A DNA stretch of 64,000 bases from Euryarchaeota archaeon UBA58 (GTDB taxonomy: Archaea > Thermoplasmatota > Poseidoniia > Poseidoniales > Thalassarchaeaceae). Under the pieces are notes generated by a model. That model did not search any database and was not told the DNA's origin. It saw only the letters and a program-made list of their open reading frames with translations. The stretch spans positions 49,058 to 113,057 of the forward strand of contig DAHR01000013.1 in NCBI GenBank assembly GCA_002498525.1, written 5' to 3'. Positions within the stretch are counted from its first letter, which is position 1. The number at the start of each line of letters is the position of its first letter. Of the stretch, positions 16,799-25,941 are shown piece after piece. The position numbers and the translations under genes were made by a program.

Positions 16799-18421
16799 TC
16801 AGGCGAAGGGGATTGATGCTGTAGCGTGTGTGTGTAAATTGACTATGGTGAGGATGCAAGGCTTCGGCTGGAATCCCAGCATCCTCTGATAATCGGTCTG
16901 ATTTTGCCAAGTCGAACTGTGAACCAGAGTCGTGCCCTTGTGATTGCCGACGAAGTGACCATGCACATGACCGGTGACGAAGATGTCCGGAATCTGGCTG
17001 ATCACCATCCGGTCCTCGGGCTCGGGCGAAAGCGGGGTCTTGCCGCCCCACGAAGGAGCGAGATGCCGACGCTCGAGCATCGCTTTCATCGCCATCTCAG
17101 GCTTCGAATAAGTGATCGATCGCAAACCGGCGACGAAGTCGTCGATGCTCTTACCGTGATACGAGAGGATGCGGACTCCGTGCAGAGAGAACTCGCAGGG
17201 ATTACCAACGAAAACGGTGTCCGAATAATCCTGCTGAATCTCCGGATCAAGCGCTGGCTGAGGCTCGGCGGGACGGACGGCGTCGTGGTTGCCGGGGAGG
17301 ATTATGACGTCCACCCAATCGGGTAAACCTTCGAGCAATAGAGCCAATTCACCGTATTGATTAAACAGATCCGTGATCGCCAGATGCCGTTCTTGACCAG
17401 GATAGATTCCCACCCCATCGACCCCATCGCCACTCAGAACGAAGTACTTCACCGTCTTTGCCAGAGGCTCTGTGCTGAACCACTCGATCATCTTCTCCCA
17501 CTGCGGCCGAAGGAAGGTTTTCGAGCCGACGTGCATGTCCGAGAGGAAGGCCGCAGAGACCGCTTCGTCTGCGCTTGCTGAGGCTTTGGAATGCTGGGTC
17601 AGCGGTGGTAGATGTATGTCATTGACGAGGAACAGCGGGCTTCTCTGTCCGAGCAGGAAATGCCCGCTGATGCCGACCACATCGTCATTCATCAAGCCAT
17701 CCAGAGCGGGGTGCAATGGTGCGGCTCCGGCAGGTGGTTTGAGCGAGCAGGCGATGTTCTGGGTCTCGTCTTCGATGACGAAACTGAGATTGCCTGCTCG
17801 CGACCATCGAGGATCTGAGACCAATCCAACAAGGGTCACCTCGTACTCCCTCGATGTGTGTCGCTGTCTGTTGCGCCACGCCTCAACGATGCTGATAGGA
17901 CGGCGTGGCAGGGCTCGACCGGCGAGCATCATTCTACGGATCTGCTCGAGCCGGTCGGAGAAGAATGCCTTCATGTCCGACATCTTGCCCTCTGTCTTCG
18001 AAGAGCCGGTGATGTCGAAATGGATCTCGATCTCGGAATCGACATCACGGGCCAGCATCGGGAAGTCGTCGAGGCGGAAGTGTTCAAGCCCGTGCGGTCG
18101 CGGAGCCGGTGAAGGCTGGCTCGAGCCGACTGGCGCGAGGGTTCGACCGATGACTTGGCCGGACTCTGGCCGCGCCAGAGTCGCTTGTAGCGAGGCGACT
18201 CTGGGGGCTTCCGCCTTGATCGTCGCCTCGGTTGGGACGATCGCGAGAAGCTCGTCGATCGTCCGACTGGTGAGCATGACGGTGTTCGAGGCCGAAGCGG
18301 CCTCGATCAACGGCATCAGATTCGGCAGCGTCTGAAGCTTCTCCTGTGCGTCATCACCCAGCACCAGAAGACCCGCCGCAGCGAGTGTACGGTGCTTGGC
18401 TGACCAGTCCTCTGCCGACAT
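16799..18421 (-). CDS. polB: DNA polymerase D small subunit DP1 (exonuclease subunit)
   Basis: 540 residues. The N-terminal helical region is followed by an OB-fold (about 190-285, VTLVGLVSDPRW) and a calcineurin-like phosphoesterase domain (290-540). Metal-binding motifs are SDMHVGS (294), GDGVDGVG (331), PGNHD (377) and TGHVHGH (about 484). DP1 carries the Mre11-like 3'-5' proofreading activity of the archaeal replicative polymerase D; the large subunit is not in this window. Gene symbols vary (polB or dp1). The length is usual for the family. Confidence 0.95.
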   Translation of the reverse strand: MSAEDWSAKHRTLAAAGLLVLGDDAQEKLQTLPNLMPLIEAASASNTVMLTSRTIDELLAIVPTEATIKAEAPRVASLQATLARPESGQVIGRTLAPVGSSQPSPAPRPHGLEHFRLDDFPMLARDVDSEIEIHFDITGSSKTEGKMSDMKAFFSDRLEQIRRMMLAGRALPRRPISIVEAWRNRQRHTSREYEVTLVGLVSDPRWSRAGNLSFVIEDETQNIACSLKPPAGAAPLHPALDGLMNDDVVGISGHFLLGQRSPLFLVNDIHLPPLTQHSKASASADEAVSAAFLSDMHVGSKTFLRPQWEKMIEWFSTEPLAKTVKYFVLSGDGVDGVGIYPGQERHLAITDLFNQYGELALLLEGLPDWVDVIILPGNHDAVRPAEPQPALDPEIQQDYSDTVFVGNPCEFSLHGVRILSYHGKSIDDFVAGLRSITYSKPEMAMKAMLERRHLAPSWGGKTPLSPEPEDRMVISQIPDIFVTGHVHGHFVGNHKGTTLVHSSTWQNQTDYQRMLGFQPKPCILTIVNLHTHATASIPFA

Positions 18422-18494
18422 CCATCAGAGGTCAGTCCATACCGCTCATGATGATATCGCACAGACCTGCTCATCGAGCCGATTCCCGCGCCCT

Positions 18495-19196
18495 TCATTC
18501 ATCCCAATCAGTCAGGGAAGCGAGATCGACCTTCTGGATCTCTTCGGCCACGGTTTTGGTCTCATTCGGCGCCCATGTCAGGCTACCCTCCCATTGCTCG
18601 GACTTCGGGTCCATGTGCGAGGTGTCGAGCTCGGGGGGTGCTTCGGAGCGATTCTCGACCGCTGCCAATCTCGCTTCGTCGGCCTGAACCCGATCCAGCG
18701 CTTCCAGCGCGAGTCGCAGAGCGAATGCTACGAATGTGCGTTTGTTGTCGAGGCGATCGTTCTCACCGAAGTCGCGTCTGCGTACGATGAATTGAGCGCC
18801 AGCCGTAACGGCGACGTGGACCAGTCCGACCTCTTTGGTCGCCGTCGCGCCTCCGGGACCGGCGATGCCCGTGATGGCGATCGATACCAGGGCATCGGAG
18901 CGATGCCGCGCTCCGCGCGCCATCTGCAGAGCCACCTGGTGAGAGACAGCGCCAGCCTCGCCGCTGTCGAAGGCGCTCCTCTCGACGCCCAATTCGCGCA
19001 TCTTGGCGTCGTTGTTGTAGACGACCCAACCCTGCTCGAACCAGTTGCTGGCCCCTGAGATGTCAGTGAAGGTCGAGGCGAGCAGTCCGCCGGTGCAGGA
19101 TTCCGCTGTGACGATGCTCCAGCCGCGCTTTCGCAGGCGTCTGCTCAGCCTCGAAGCGAGGGCAGCAATCTCTTCGACCACGTCTCCCTCTCCCAT
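18495..19196 (-). CDS. CinA C-terminal / nicotinamide-nucleotide amidase (PncC-like)
   Basis: 233 residues. AESCTGGLLASTFTDISGAS (about 30-49) and SIAITGIAGPGG are the hallmarks of the CinA C-terminal domain, which deamidates NMN in pyridine nucleotide recycling. An additional acidic tail of about 60 residues, absent from typical 160-residue members, contains Trp-rich short motifs. The stand-alone domain, without the N-terminal CinA part, is common. It ends 73 bases upstream of the polB start on the same strand. Confidence 0.88.
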   Translation of the reverse strand: MGEGDVVEEIAALASRLSRRLRKRGWSIVTAESCTGGLLASTFTDISGASNWFEQGWVVYNNDAKMRELGVERSAFDSGEAGAVSHQVALQMARGARHRSDALVSIAITGIAGPGGATATKEVGLVHVAVTAGAQFIVRRRDFGENDRLDNKRTFVAFALRLALEALDRVQADEARLAAVENRSEAPPELDTSHMDPKSEQWEGSLTWAPNETKTVAEEIQKVDLASLTDWDE

Positions 19197-19340
19197 ACGG
19201 CCCTTCTTGACTGTTTCACCTCTCCCGGACGGAATGGAAACACCCGACTGTGGAGGAGTCTTTTACCGAACTCTGCGACCCTGCCAGCCGTATTGTTCAT
19301 TGAGGGATGCTGTCCAGCCAGTGAATGAGGACTTGGGGGG

Positions 19341-19577
19341 ATGACCGTTGAACCACACATTCTCGACGTCCGCGGCGACAAATGCCCCATTCCAATCAAG
19401 AAACTGCGGGATACCATCCGTGAGACTCCCGAGGGCTCGAAGATCCACCTTCTGACCGACGACCTCGAGAGTCGACACGATGTTCCGGCGCTGCTGCGCC
19501 GACTCAAAATGCCTCCAGCTCTAATGATCGAAGCCGAGGTAGGAATAATCTTCAAAATCGAAAACCAAAAACTCTGA
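19341..19577 (+). CDS. tusA: TusA/SirA-like sulfur carrier protein
   Basis: 78 residues. DVRGDKCPIPIKKLRDTI holds the family signature CPxP with the sulfur-carrying Cys (about residue 15), and the rest follows the two-layer alpha/beta fold. TusA proteins pass persulfide sulfur to tRNA thiolation, molybdenum cofactor or other pathways. With the two Gly-Gly ubiquitin-like proteins in this window it could belong to a sulfur relay, though none of the three is adjacent to another. Confidence 0.85.
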   Translation: MTVEPHILDVRGDKCPIPIKKLRDTIRETPEGSKIHLLTDDLESRHDVPALLRRLKMPPALMIEAEVGIIFKIENQKL

Positions 19578-19655
19578 CAGGATTTTCGAATCAAAGGTTC
19601 CTCAATCTAGGACCGACCAAACCCTCGAAGATTGACATTGATGACATTCGTGGAT

Positions 19656-19731
19656 TGGTGGGCCCGGCAGGAATTGAACCTGCGATCTTCGCTTTGTAAA
19701 AGCGACGTCATAACCCCTAGACCACGGGCCC
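19656..19731 (-). tRNA. tRNA-Val (UAC)
   Basis: Minus-strand cloverleaf. The acceptor stem GGGCCCG pairs with CGGGCCC. The anticodon stem TCGCT/AGCGA encloses TTTACAA, giving anticodon TAC. The T loop is TTCAATT and CCA is encoded. Outside the anticodon arm and acceptor it is almost identical to the second tRNA-Val at 57230-57305. Confidence 0.95.
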
Positions 19732-19798
19732 TCGATGAGAACGCGGGCGCGACGCGTTCAAATGATTGGTGGTGGAATCTCCTCGCCGCGGTGAAGTG

Positions 19799-20791
19799 AT
19801 GAACCCCATGGACGACCTCCTCGAGCGCCTCTCCAACGCAGGTGTTCCGCTCGACGATTCGGTGGCTGAAGCAATGTCTGAAGTCTTCATCGGATCCTTC
19901 ACAGACTTCGATCTCGAGATGTTCTGGCACGACAGACCCGTACCCTTCCTTGTCACCACGAATGACGCCGCCAAAACCATCTCCGCCCCACACATGGTCG
20001 CCACTCTTCTGCACCACCTCGAGATTCGCTCGGGCCAGCATGTGCTGCTGATCGGGGCGAAGGGTGGATATCTCGCTGCGCTGATCGATTATCTAGTTGG
20101 GCCCAGCGGTATGGTGACTGTTGTCGAGCCGCACACGCAGGTGCTCGAGTACACTGCGGAGAGGCTCGAATACCATGATTGCAAGGGTGTGATTCGAGTG
20201 CTGCCTGTCGCTGCACTCGACGACGCTGATGAGATGCGGCGCACTGTGGACAGGGTCTTAATCACCGGCGCAGTGCGTGAGATTCCAGACTCGGTCGCGG
20301 TTATGGTTGACGAGGGAGGTTTCGTTCTGGGACCTTTCGGAGGGCCGATTCAACAGCAGTTGCTGAAGCGAGAGCGACAAGGCAACGAATGGCTCGACAC
20401 CGAACTCGGCAGCGTCATCTTCGGACCGATGGATCTGTCAGATGCCGAGCGCGGACCACTGGACCCACATGTACTGGCTGAACACATCGAAGACGCGCTG
20501 GCGATGATTGTCGACTTGATGGAAATCGATGAGGAGACGGTTGTTCGGATCAAGGAATTGGTCGAATCTCTGCGCGAGATGCCAGCGGATATTCCGCCTC
20601 TCGATGAAGAGGCGAGCGAGGACGACATCAGCGAGCACCCAGTCATCGAACTGCTGATGGCGGAAATGGAATGGCTCGAGCCGATGTGGCCGCTATTCGG
20701 CCAACTGCTCTCCATCGATATCGAATCGCCGGGTGATTGGGACGAGGATGATCCACCCATGGTCGGCGGCCACGAAGATCTCGTTCCTTGA
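19799..20791 (+). CDS. Protein-L-isoaspartate methyltransferase-like protein with acidic C-terminal extension
   Basis: 330 residues from ATG 19799 (MNPMDDLLER). The N-terminal 200 residues follow the PCMT family: ISAPHMVATLLHHLEI, then the SAM-site strand HVLLIGAKGGYLAALI and VTVVEPHTQVLEYTAERL. The glycine motif reads GAKGGY rather than GTGSGY, so SAM binding may be altered. A roughly 130-residue acidic extension, rich in Glu and Asp and ending GHEDLVP, is unusual. PCMT repairs isoaspartyl residues. Repair activity is likely but not certain here. Confidence 0.75.
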   Translation: MNPMDDLLERLSNAGVPLDDSVAEAMSEVFIGSFTDFDLEMFWHDRPVPFLVTTNDAAKTISAPHMVATLLHHLEIRSGQHVLLIGAKGGYLAALIDYLVGPSGMVTVVEPHTQVLEYTAERLEYHDCKGVIRVLPVAALDDADEMRRTVDRVLITGAVREIPDSVAVMVDEGGFVLGPFGGPIQQQLLKRERQGNEWLDTELGSVIFGPMDLSDAERGPLDPHVLAEHIEDALAMIVDLMEIDEETVVRIKELVESLREMPADIPPLDEEASEDDISEHPVIELLMAEMEWLEPMWPLFGQLLSIDIESPGDWDEDDPPMVGGHEDLVP

Positions 20792-20837
20792 TTGGCGAAG
20801 CGGAGTCTTCATCGCAGCCTCGCCGGTGGCCGGTTCG

Positions 20838-21866
20838 ATGACTGTTCGAGGCGCGTTGGCCAAGCTCAACCATCGCGACGTGCGACAGCGTCGCAGAGCT
20901 GTTCGTCACCTCTTCGAGATGGACGATGCTGAGGCGTTGCAGGGTTTCGTTGGACTTCTCGAAGATTCGGATCCGTGGTTCCGCGAGAAGGCGATGGATG
21001 CTGTGAAGCGCTGGGCTGCCAGCAAGGATCTGGCGCTGTTCGAGCGGCTGGCGAGTTCGGGCGAGCGTCAGAAACGCCTGCTGGCTGCCTCGATCTCTGG
21101 GCGCGCGGGGCGCGCTGGCGAGGCGATTCTGGCAGGACTCTGCGCTGATTCGGATGAGGCGATCCGACTCGCCGCCTGGGAGGCTCGATTGCTTGCTGCC
21201 GAGACTCCCGATAGACTGATCAAAGAGGCACTCGATTCTCATGACAGAGCGATTCGCAGAGCCGCCGCACACCGATTCAGTGTATCTTCGGGGTTCGATT
21301 CGGGCTTGTTATCTCGTATCTTGCAGGACGAGAACGTGGGTGTTCGACAGATTGGGATCAGAATTCTCGAGACCCATCCCGAGGTAACAGAATCCGGCGA
21401 TTACGATTCACGTCTGGCCAAACTCGCAGACATGGCATCTGCTGAGGCCAAGGCGAGGATCGCAGCGGTTCTGATTTGTCGTGCGACGAGCAAGACGCTG
21501 CCGACTGCCACACTGCTCGACTGGGTTGGCGACGAAGATCCGCGCTTCATCACCCCCTTCGCCCGCACTCTGCGTGGAATCGATTGGTGGGACATCTCAG
21601 GAATGCCCGACGCTCTCACCAGCGATTCATCCGACAATCTCGCAGCGCGCCTCCTGCGAGGCGCACGGCACGAATCGACAACAATAATCCGTGAGTCGCT
21701 CCTGACCGATTCGACTCGCTCCCCCGAACTCAGAAGCCGACTCATCGAGGACATGATCGGCAGGCCGGTCAGCGAATCCAGCCGAACAATCATCGAATCA
21801 CTCGTCGAGAACCCGGACCAGCAGATCGCTGCTTCAGCAGCGAATCTGCTCGCCGAACTCGATTGA
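20838..21866 (+). CDS. HEAT-repeat protein
   Basis: 342 residues from ATG 20838 (MTVRGALAKL), overlapping nothing; an upstream in-frame start at 20733 would overlap the PCMT-like gene. Alternating helices with patterns such as EDSDPWFREKAMDAVKRWA, DSHDRAIRRAAAHRF and DENVGVRQIGIRIL are HEAT/PBS-lyase-type repeats, spaced about 30-40 residues. It is probably a protein-binding scaffold. It follows the PCMT-like gene by 46 bases and may be cotranscribed. The partner is unknown. Confidence 0.8.
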   Translation: MTVRGALAKLNHRDVRQRRRAVRHLFEMDDAEALQGFVGLLEDSDPWFREKAMDAVKRWAASKDLALFERLASSGERQKRLLAASISGRAGRAGEAILAGLCADSDEAIRLAAWEARLLAAETPDRLIKEALDSHDRAIRRAAAHRFSVSSGFDSGLLSRILQDENVGVRQIGIRILETHPEVTESGDYDSRLAKLADMASAEAKARIAAVLICRATSKTLPTATLLDWVGDEDPRFITPFARTLRGIDWWDISGMPDALTSDSSDNLAARLLRGARHESTTIIRESLLTDSTRSPELRSRLIEDMIGRPVSESSRTIIESLVENPDQQIAASAANLLAELD

Positions 21867-21912
21867 GCAGCAGCGAATTCGACCCGATTCTTCTGAATCT
21901 CTTCAATGTGGA

Positions 21913-22329
21913 TCATTCATCCGGCAACGCAGGCAGAATCAACCGTGACAAAGGCACAGCGATTGGAGGTAGATGATCGGAGAAGCGATGCCGGCTCGTC
22001 TTGGGGGCCATCAACTCCCCAGTCATCGCAGCATCGACAACATCCTGCTTCGAGATCGAGTCGCGACCACAATTCGGCCAGACATCCAACTCGATCGATG
22101 CATCCTCCAGATAATCGACCAGAACACAGGGCAAACATTGCAGCCCGAGCCGTAGCGCGACTTCGAAGCGGTGATGTCCATCGAGGATGGTACCGGTGGT
22201 ACGATCGATGAGCAGTGGCTTGGTATATGCGTTCCAGCGGTGCGTCATTCGCTCCAATTGGTCGACCTTCTCAGAAATAATCTGCTCGTGCGCTCGAAGA
22301 ACCTCAAGCGGCACCAATTCGACCTCCAT
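21913..22329 (-). CDS. ParB/sulfiredoxin-fold protein, possible ADP-dependent serine kinase (SerK-like)
   Basis: 138 residues. LVPLEVLRAHEQI near the N-terminus and ILDGHHRFEVALRLG (48-62) match the ParB/Srx-fold family that includes archaeal SerK. SerK makes O-phosphoserine from serine for cysteine synthesis. The DGHHR nucleotide-binding motif and an upstream Glu (about residue 15 or 20) are consistent with that. Transcriptional ParB function is unlikely, since no HTH domain is present. It is convergent with the HEAT-repeat gene and divergent from the CCA-adding enzyme gene. Confidence 0.65.
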   Translation of the reverse strand: MEVELVPLEVLRAHEQIISEKVDQLERMTHRWNAYTKPLLIDRTTGTILDGHHRFEVALRLGLQCLPCVLVDYLEDASIELDVWPNCGRDSISKQDVVDAAMTGELMAPKTSRHRFSDHLPPIAVPLSRLILPALPDE

Positions 22330-22404
22330 GAGCCCCGGAGAAGGCGTTCGGCAATATGTCTGATGCCCGAAGAAGTGAAGCGCGAAAGGTCACGAAGCGG
22401 CTGC

Positions 22405-23652
22405 ATGGCAGACCTATCCGAGAGTCTGACGGCGGCCGACATCGCCGTTCTCAAGAGGCTCAACTCGGCCGGCGAAGCCTGGGTCGTCGGAGGCTGGGTT
22501 CGCGATGCTCTGGCGGGGATAACGGCCGATGAGGTCGACATGGCGACGACTCTTCGACCTTCCGAGGTCGCCAAATTATTCCCTCGCACGGTGATGATCG
22601 GCGAGGCTTTCGGCACGATTCTGGTGCTGCCTGATGAAAAATCGAATTCTGCGCAGGACGAGCCCTCGTGGGAGGTGACGACTCTGCGCAGTGAAGGCAC
22701 CTACGGTGATGGTCGCCGACCCGACGAAGTCGAGTTCGGCGAGGATATTCGGGAAGATCTCGCCCGACGCGATTTCACCATCAACGCGATGGCTCTCGAT
22801 TCAGAGTCTGGTGAAGTCATCGACCCCTTCGGCGGTCGTGAAGACCTCGCTGCAGGGGTCGTTCGAGCGGTTGGCGATGCGGTCGAGCGGATGTCAGAGG
22901 ATGGACTGCGGATCATGCGAGCCTTCCGCTTCCTGAGCGGTGGCACGCTCGGCTATCGCCGCCTCGATTCGGATCTCAGTGCGGCGATTCGAGAAAACGT
23001 CGCGATGCTCGACAAGGTCTCCGCAGAGCGGAAATGGGCGGAGTTGTCGAAGATCCTGCAACGACAGAACACGAATCGGATTCTGGCTGAGATGGATTCA
23101 CACGGAGTTCTCGCCAAGGTCTTACCGGAGACGATACTGCGGCTCGAAGCGGACTTCTCTGGCGCAGCTCCGGTCGACCTCGCCATCCTCTGTTCGAATG
23201 ACCTCAGGAGCGGAACCGGCCTCGCTTCGCATCTCAAGGGACTGCTCCGCCTCTCGAATGATGAAGCGGCGACAATCGCATTCGTCCACGAATTGCATTG
23301 CGATTCACTGCAAACCGACCAAGGGACTCTGCGCCGTTACAACGCAGCCCTATCGGAATCGATGAAGGCCGAGGTCGTCGCATACTTCGGCGCCGCGGGC
23401 GAAGCCTATGCGACGGCGGCGGCGGCGATTGCTCCGCCTCGCGTCGGCAACAATCCACTGGTCAACGGCAATCTTCTGATCTCGGCCACCGGCCTCGCCG
23501 CCGGCCCGCGTCTCGGCCGCCTCAAGGGCTGGTTGCATCGCCGCCAGATAGAGACCGACCTTGTGACTGCCGAGGAGGTGCTCGAGCTCTTGGATTCAAT
23601 CGACTGGCGGGAAGATGAGTCAGAGAATTGGCCTACCCTCTGTTGGCCATGA
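22405..23652 (+). CDS. Bacterial-type (class II) tRNA nucleotidyltransferase / poly(A) polymerase family
   Basis: 415 residues from ATG 22405; ATG 22363 is an alternative. The head domain has AWVVGGWVRDALAG (G-G-x-x-RD), then DEVDMATTLRP supplying metal-binding Asp residues, GTILV, RRDFTINAMALD and DPFGGREDLAAGVVRAVG. DGLRIMRAFRF starts the neck. These are class II enzyme features (bacteria and eukaryotes), whereas most archaea use the unrelated class I CCA enzyme. Since all window tRNAs already encode CCA, the job may be repair of tRNA ends. Transfer from bacteria is inferred. Confidence 0.88.
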   Translation: MADLSESLTAADIAVLKRLNSAGEAWVVGGWVRDALAGITADEVDMATTLRPSEVAKLFPRTVMIGEAFGTILVLPDEKSNSAQDEPSWEVTTLRSEGTYGDGRRPDEVEFGEDIREDLARRDFTINAMALDSESGEVIDPFGGREDLAAGVVRAVGDAVERMSEDGLRIMRAFRFLSGGTLGYRRLDSDLSAAIRENVAMLDKVSAERKWAELSKILQRQNTNRILAEMDSHGVLAKVLPETILRLEADFSGAAPVDLAILCSNDLRSGTGLASHLKGLLRLSNDEAATIAFVHELHCDSLQTDQGTLRRYNAALSESMKAEVVAYFGAAGEAYATAAAAIAPPRVGNNPLVNGNLLISATGLAAGPRLGRLKGWLHRRQIETDLVTAEEVLELLDSIDWREDESENWPTLCWP

Positions 23653-23854
23653 TATCGACCACTCACAGAGAGCATCGGCTCGTACTGCGGCCCCCCACCC
23701 CCAGTCAACGAACGAGCCGGCCCGCGTCACCATGACTCAAGATTCTACGGAAACATCAAGCGATTTTGGATTGATCCGCAGAATCCGTTATCAATCCAAG
23801 CGGAATCATATGGAATCGTCAACGCGAATATCGAGCGGGTTACTCACGAGCGAA

Positions 23855-23876
23855 GTCGCGGCCGGGGGGCCGCGAC
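23855..23876 (-). terminator. Strong GC hairpin after the H-protein-like gene
   Basis: GTCGCGGCC, four-base GGGG loop, GGCCGCGAC: a perfect 9-bp stem, 21 bases after the stop of the minus-strand gene at 23897-24415. It lacks a downstream T-run, and archaea usually terminate on T-tracts, so it may act in RNA stability instead. Confidence 0.4.
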
Positions 23877-23896
23877 GCCTCGGATTCAAGGATTTT

Positions 23897-24415
23897 TCAA
23901 AGTTCGTTGAGCATCTCGATGTACTCTTCGACATTGAGGAATTGATTCTGGTCGAAATCGTGGGGCTTGACGATGATGCACCAGCCATCGCCGTAAGCCT
24001 CATCGTTGACGAGGTCCGAATTATCCTCGACATCGCCGTTAAGTTCGAGAACCTTGCAGGGAAATGGCGCATTGATCAGGATGCGGTCGTTGGTGGTGCG
24101 GACGGTGATGAGCAGGTCGCCCAGTCCGATTTCGTCACCAGCCAATGGCGGCGCTACTGAAGACAATTGCTCGTCATCAGAATCATCGTCGACATCGAGG
24201 GTGAAATTGCCAGATTCCTGAGGATGAGGGAGAACGACGCGGACGATGTCTCCGTATTCGGCTCGAAGGAATTCACTCAGACCGATCTTCACATGGATCT
24301 GATCTTCTTCGTGTTTGCTTCTACTCTTGACGTCGAATGATTGCAACCATAGATGTTCAAGGGTGTAAACGCGGTCGTGGGCGATTCCAAATTCAGCATA
24401 ATCCGACTCTGACAT
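23897..24415 (-). CDS. Glycine-cleavage H-protein-like protein lacking the lipoylation lysine
   Basis: 172 residues from ATG 24415 (MSESDYAEFG). The N-terminus (DRVYTLEHLWLQ, IHVKIGLSEFLRAEYGDI) and C-terminus (LINAPFPCKVLELN, DLVNDEAYGDGWCIIVKP) fit GcvH well. Where normal GcvH has ESVKA with lipoyl-Lys, this protein has VRTTNDR with no Lys within the loop. An Asp-rich insert (DVDDDSDDEQ) follows the VVLPHPQ strand. It therefore probably does not carry a lipoyl arm and may have another role. No gcvT or gcvP is nearby. It is divergent from an acyl-CoA dehydrogenase gene. Confidence 0.8.
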   Translation of the reverse strand: MSESDYAEFGIAHDRVYTLEHLWLQSFDVKSRSKHEEDQIHVKIGLSEFLRAEYGDIVRVVLPHPQESGNFTLDVDDDSDDEQLSSVAPPLAGDEIGLGDLLITVRTTNDRILINAPFPCKVLELNGDVEDNSDLVNDEAYGDGWCIIVKPHDFDQNQFLNVEEYIEMLNEL

Positions 24416-24539
24416 GATTATCTCCGACCGCCCCGCTCTTGGCGTCGGATTTGAATGATTCGCTCGTCGGATTTGCTCAGTCCTCGCCACAGCGAGAGAT
24501 TAACAACGGAGCCAATCCTCAGTAAACTGAGGCGTGGCG

Positions 24540-25712
24540 ATGGACTTTCAGGAGACCGAGGAACAGAGCATGATTCGCGAGATGGTCCGCGACTTCGCCG
24601 AAGAGGTGCTCGCACCGACCTGCCTGAGTCGTGACCGCGAACAACGTCCGCCGCTCGATGAATGGGCTGCATTCTGCGAATATGGCTTGCAAGGTGTCAC
24701 GATTCCAGAGGAATTCGGAGGTAATCCGGTCGATGACATCTCAGAAGCGATCATAGTTGAGGAACTCGCTCGCGTCGACCCTTCATTCTCAGTGATGTTC
24801 TGCGTTCACGTAGGCCTCTGCTCCAAGACCATTGCTCTACACGGTGACGAAGACCAGAAACAACGCTATCTGACACGACTTGCAGCGGGTGAGATCGGCG
24901 CCTATTCGCTCTCGGAAGCAGGTGCCGGCACCGACGCGGCAGCCCTCAGCTGCCGCGCGAAAATCAGCGAAGACGGCACGCATTATGTGCTCAACGGCGA
25001 GAAGATGTGGGTCACGAATGGACAGAGCGCGGAGATTTACGTGCTCTTCGCGAAGGATGTAGACCACCCCGATTACGGCGTCAAGCGGCACGGCGGGACG
25101 ACGGCGTTCATCGTCGATTCGAGCATGGAAGGATTCAGCGTCGGCAAGAAGGAAGACAAACTGGGTATTCGCTCGTCCGACACCTGTTCGCTGCTCCTCG
25201 AAGACTGCAAAGTGCCGGTCGAGAATGTGCTGAATGGTGCCGGGAAGGGTTTCCCGATCGCGATGAATGCCCTCGACAATTCGCGTATCGGAATCGCCGC
25301 TCAAGCGCTTGGTATCGCGCAAGGAGCATACGAGTCAGCTCTGAATTATGCACACGAGCGGCAGGCTTTCGGAAAGGCTATCGCCCAGCATCAGAGCATC
25401 GGTAATTACCTCGCCGACATGGCGACACAGACCGAGGCGGCGCGTCTCATGGTCTACAGGGCGGCGTGGGCCAAGCAGCGTCATTACGAGGAGGGTGCAC
25501 CGCGCCATTCGATGGAAGCGAGCATGGCGAAATTGTTCGCCGGCGACACGGCGATGTGGGTTGCTGAGCGGGCGGTTCAGGTGCTCGGCGGATATGGTTA
25601 CACGACCGATTTCCCGGTCGAGAGATTCTTCCGCGATGCGAAGATCACACAGATCTACGAAGGCACTCAAGAAGTCCAGCGCATCGTCATCAACCGCGCA
25701 ATCGCTCCTTAG
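24540..25712 (+). CDS. Acyl-CoA dehydrogenase
   Basis: 390 residues from ATG 24540; GTG 24534 is possible. FAD and acyl-CoA dehydrogenase signatures are clear: GAYSLSEAGAGTDAAAL, LNGEKMWVTNG and the catalytic-base region IYEGTQEVQRIVI. The sequence is most like short/medium-chain enzymes. It takes the alpha and beta hydrogens of acyl-CoA and passes electrons to ETF, whose subunits are at 32793-34481. It stands alone between divergent and convergent neighbours. The chain-length preference cannot be read from sequence. Confidence 0.92.
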   Translation: MDFQETEEQSMIREMVRDFAEEVLAPTCLSRDREQRPPLDEWAAFCEYGLQGVTIPEEFGGNPVDDISEAIIVEELARVDPSFSVMFCVHVGLCSKTIALHGDEDQKQRYLTRLAAGEIGAYSLSEAGAGTDAAALSCRAKISEDGTHYVLNGEKMWVTNGQSAEIYVLFAKDVDHPDYGVKRHGGTTAFIVDSSMEGFSVGKKEDKLGIRSSDTCSLLLEDCKVPVENVLNGAGKGFPIAMNALDNSRIGIAAQALGIAQGAYESALNYAHERQAFGKAIAQHQSIGNYLADMATQTEAARLMVYRAAWAKQRHYEEGAPRHSMEASMAKLFAGDTAMWVAERAVQVLGGYGYTTDFPVERFFRDAKITQIYEGTQEVQRIVINRAIAP

Positions 25713-25941
25713 ATCAAAGTGGATTCCCGCGGCGCAATCGAGGGTTTTCATCTTCGGAATAATCGACGACGATATCGTCGCTGATTCCTGTTACCATCAG
25801 CGTGAAACGCCGCAAACTGACTGAGACCAAACGCTTCCGTTAGTTTGGTAAATTCACTCACGACTCGTCCTGTGAAACTCCGAGTCAATTCTAAGAATAT
25901 CACTCAGCGATGGCTTCGACCGCTCGCGCAGGGCGCACTGG

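Noticed and set aside
17472..18335. Plus-strand open frame of 287 codons
   Set aside because: It is antisense to the polB (DP1) gene with its conserved metal-binding motifs.
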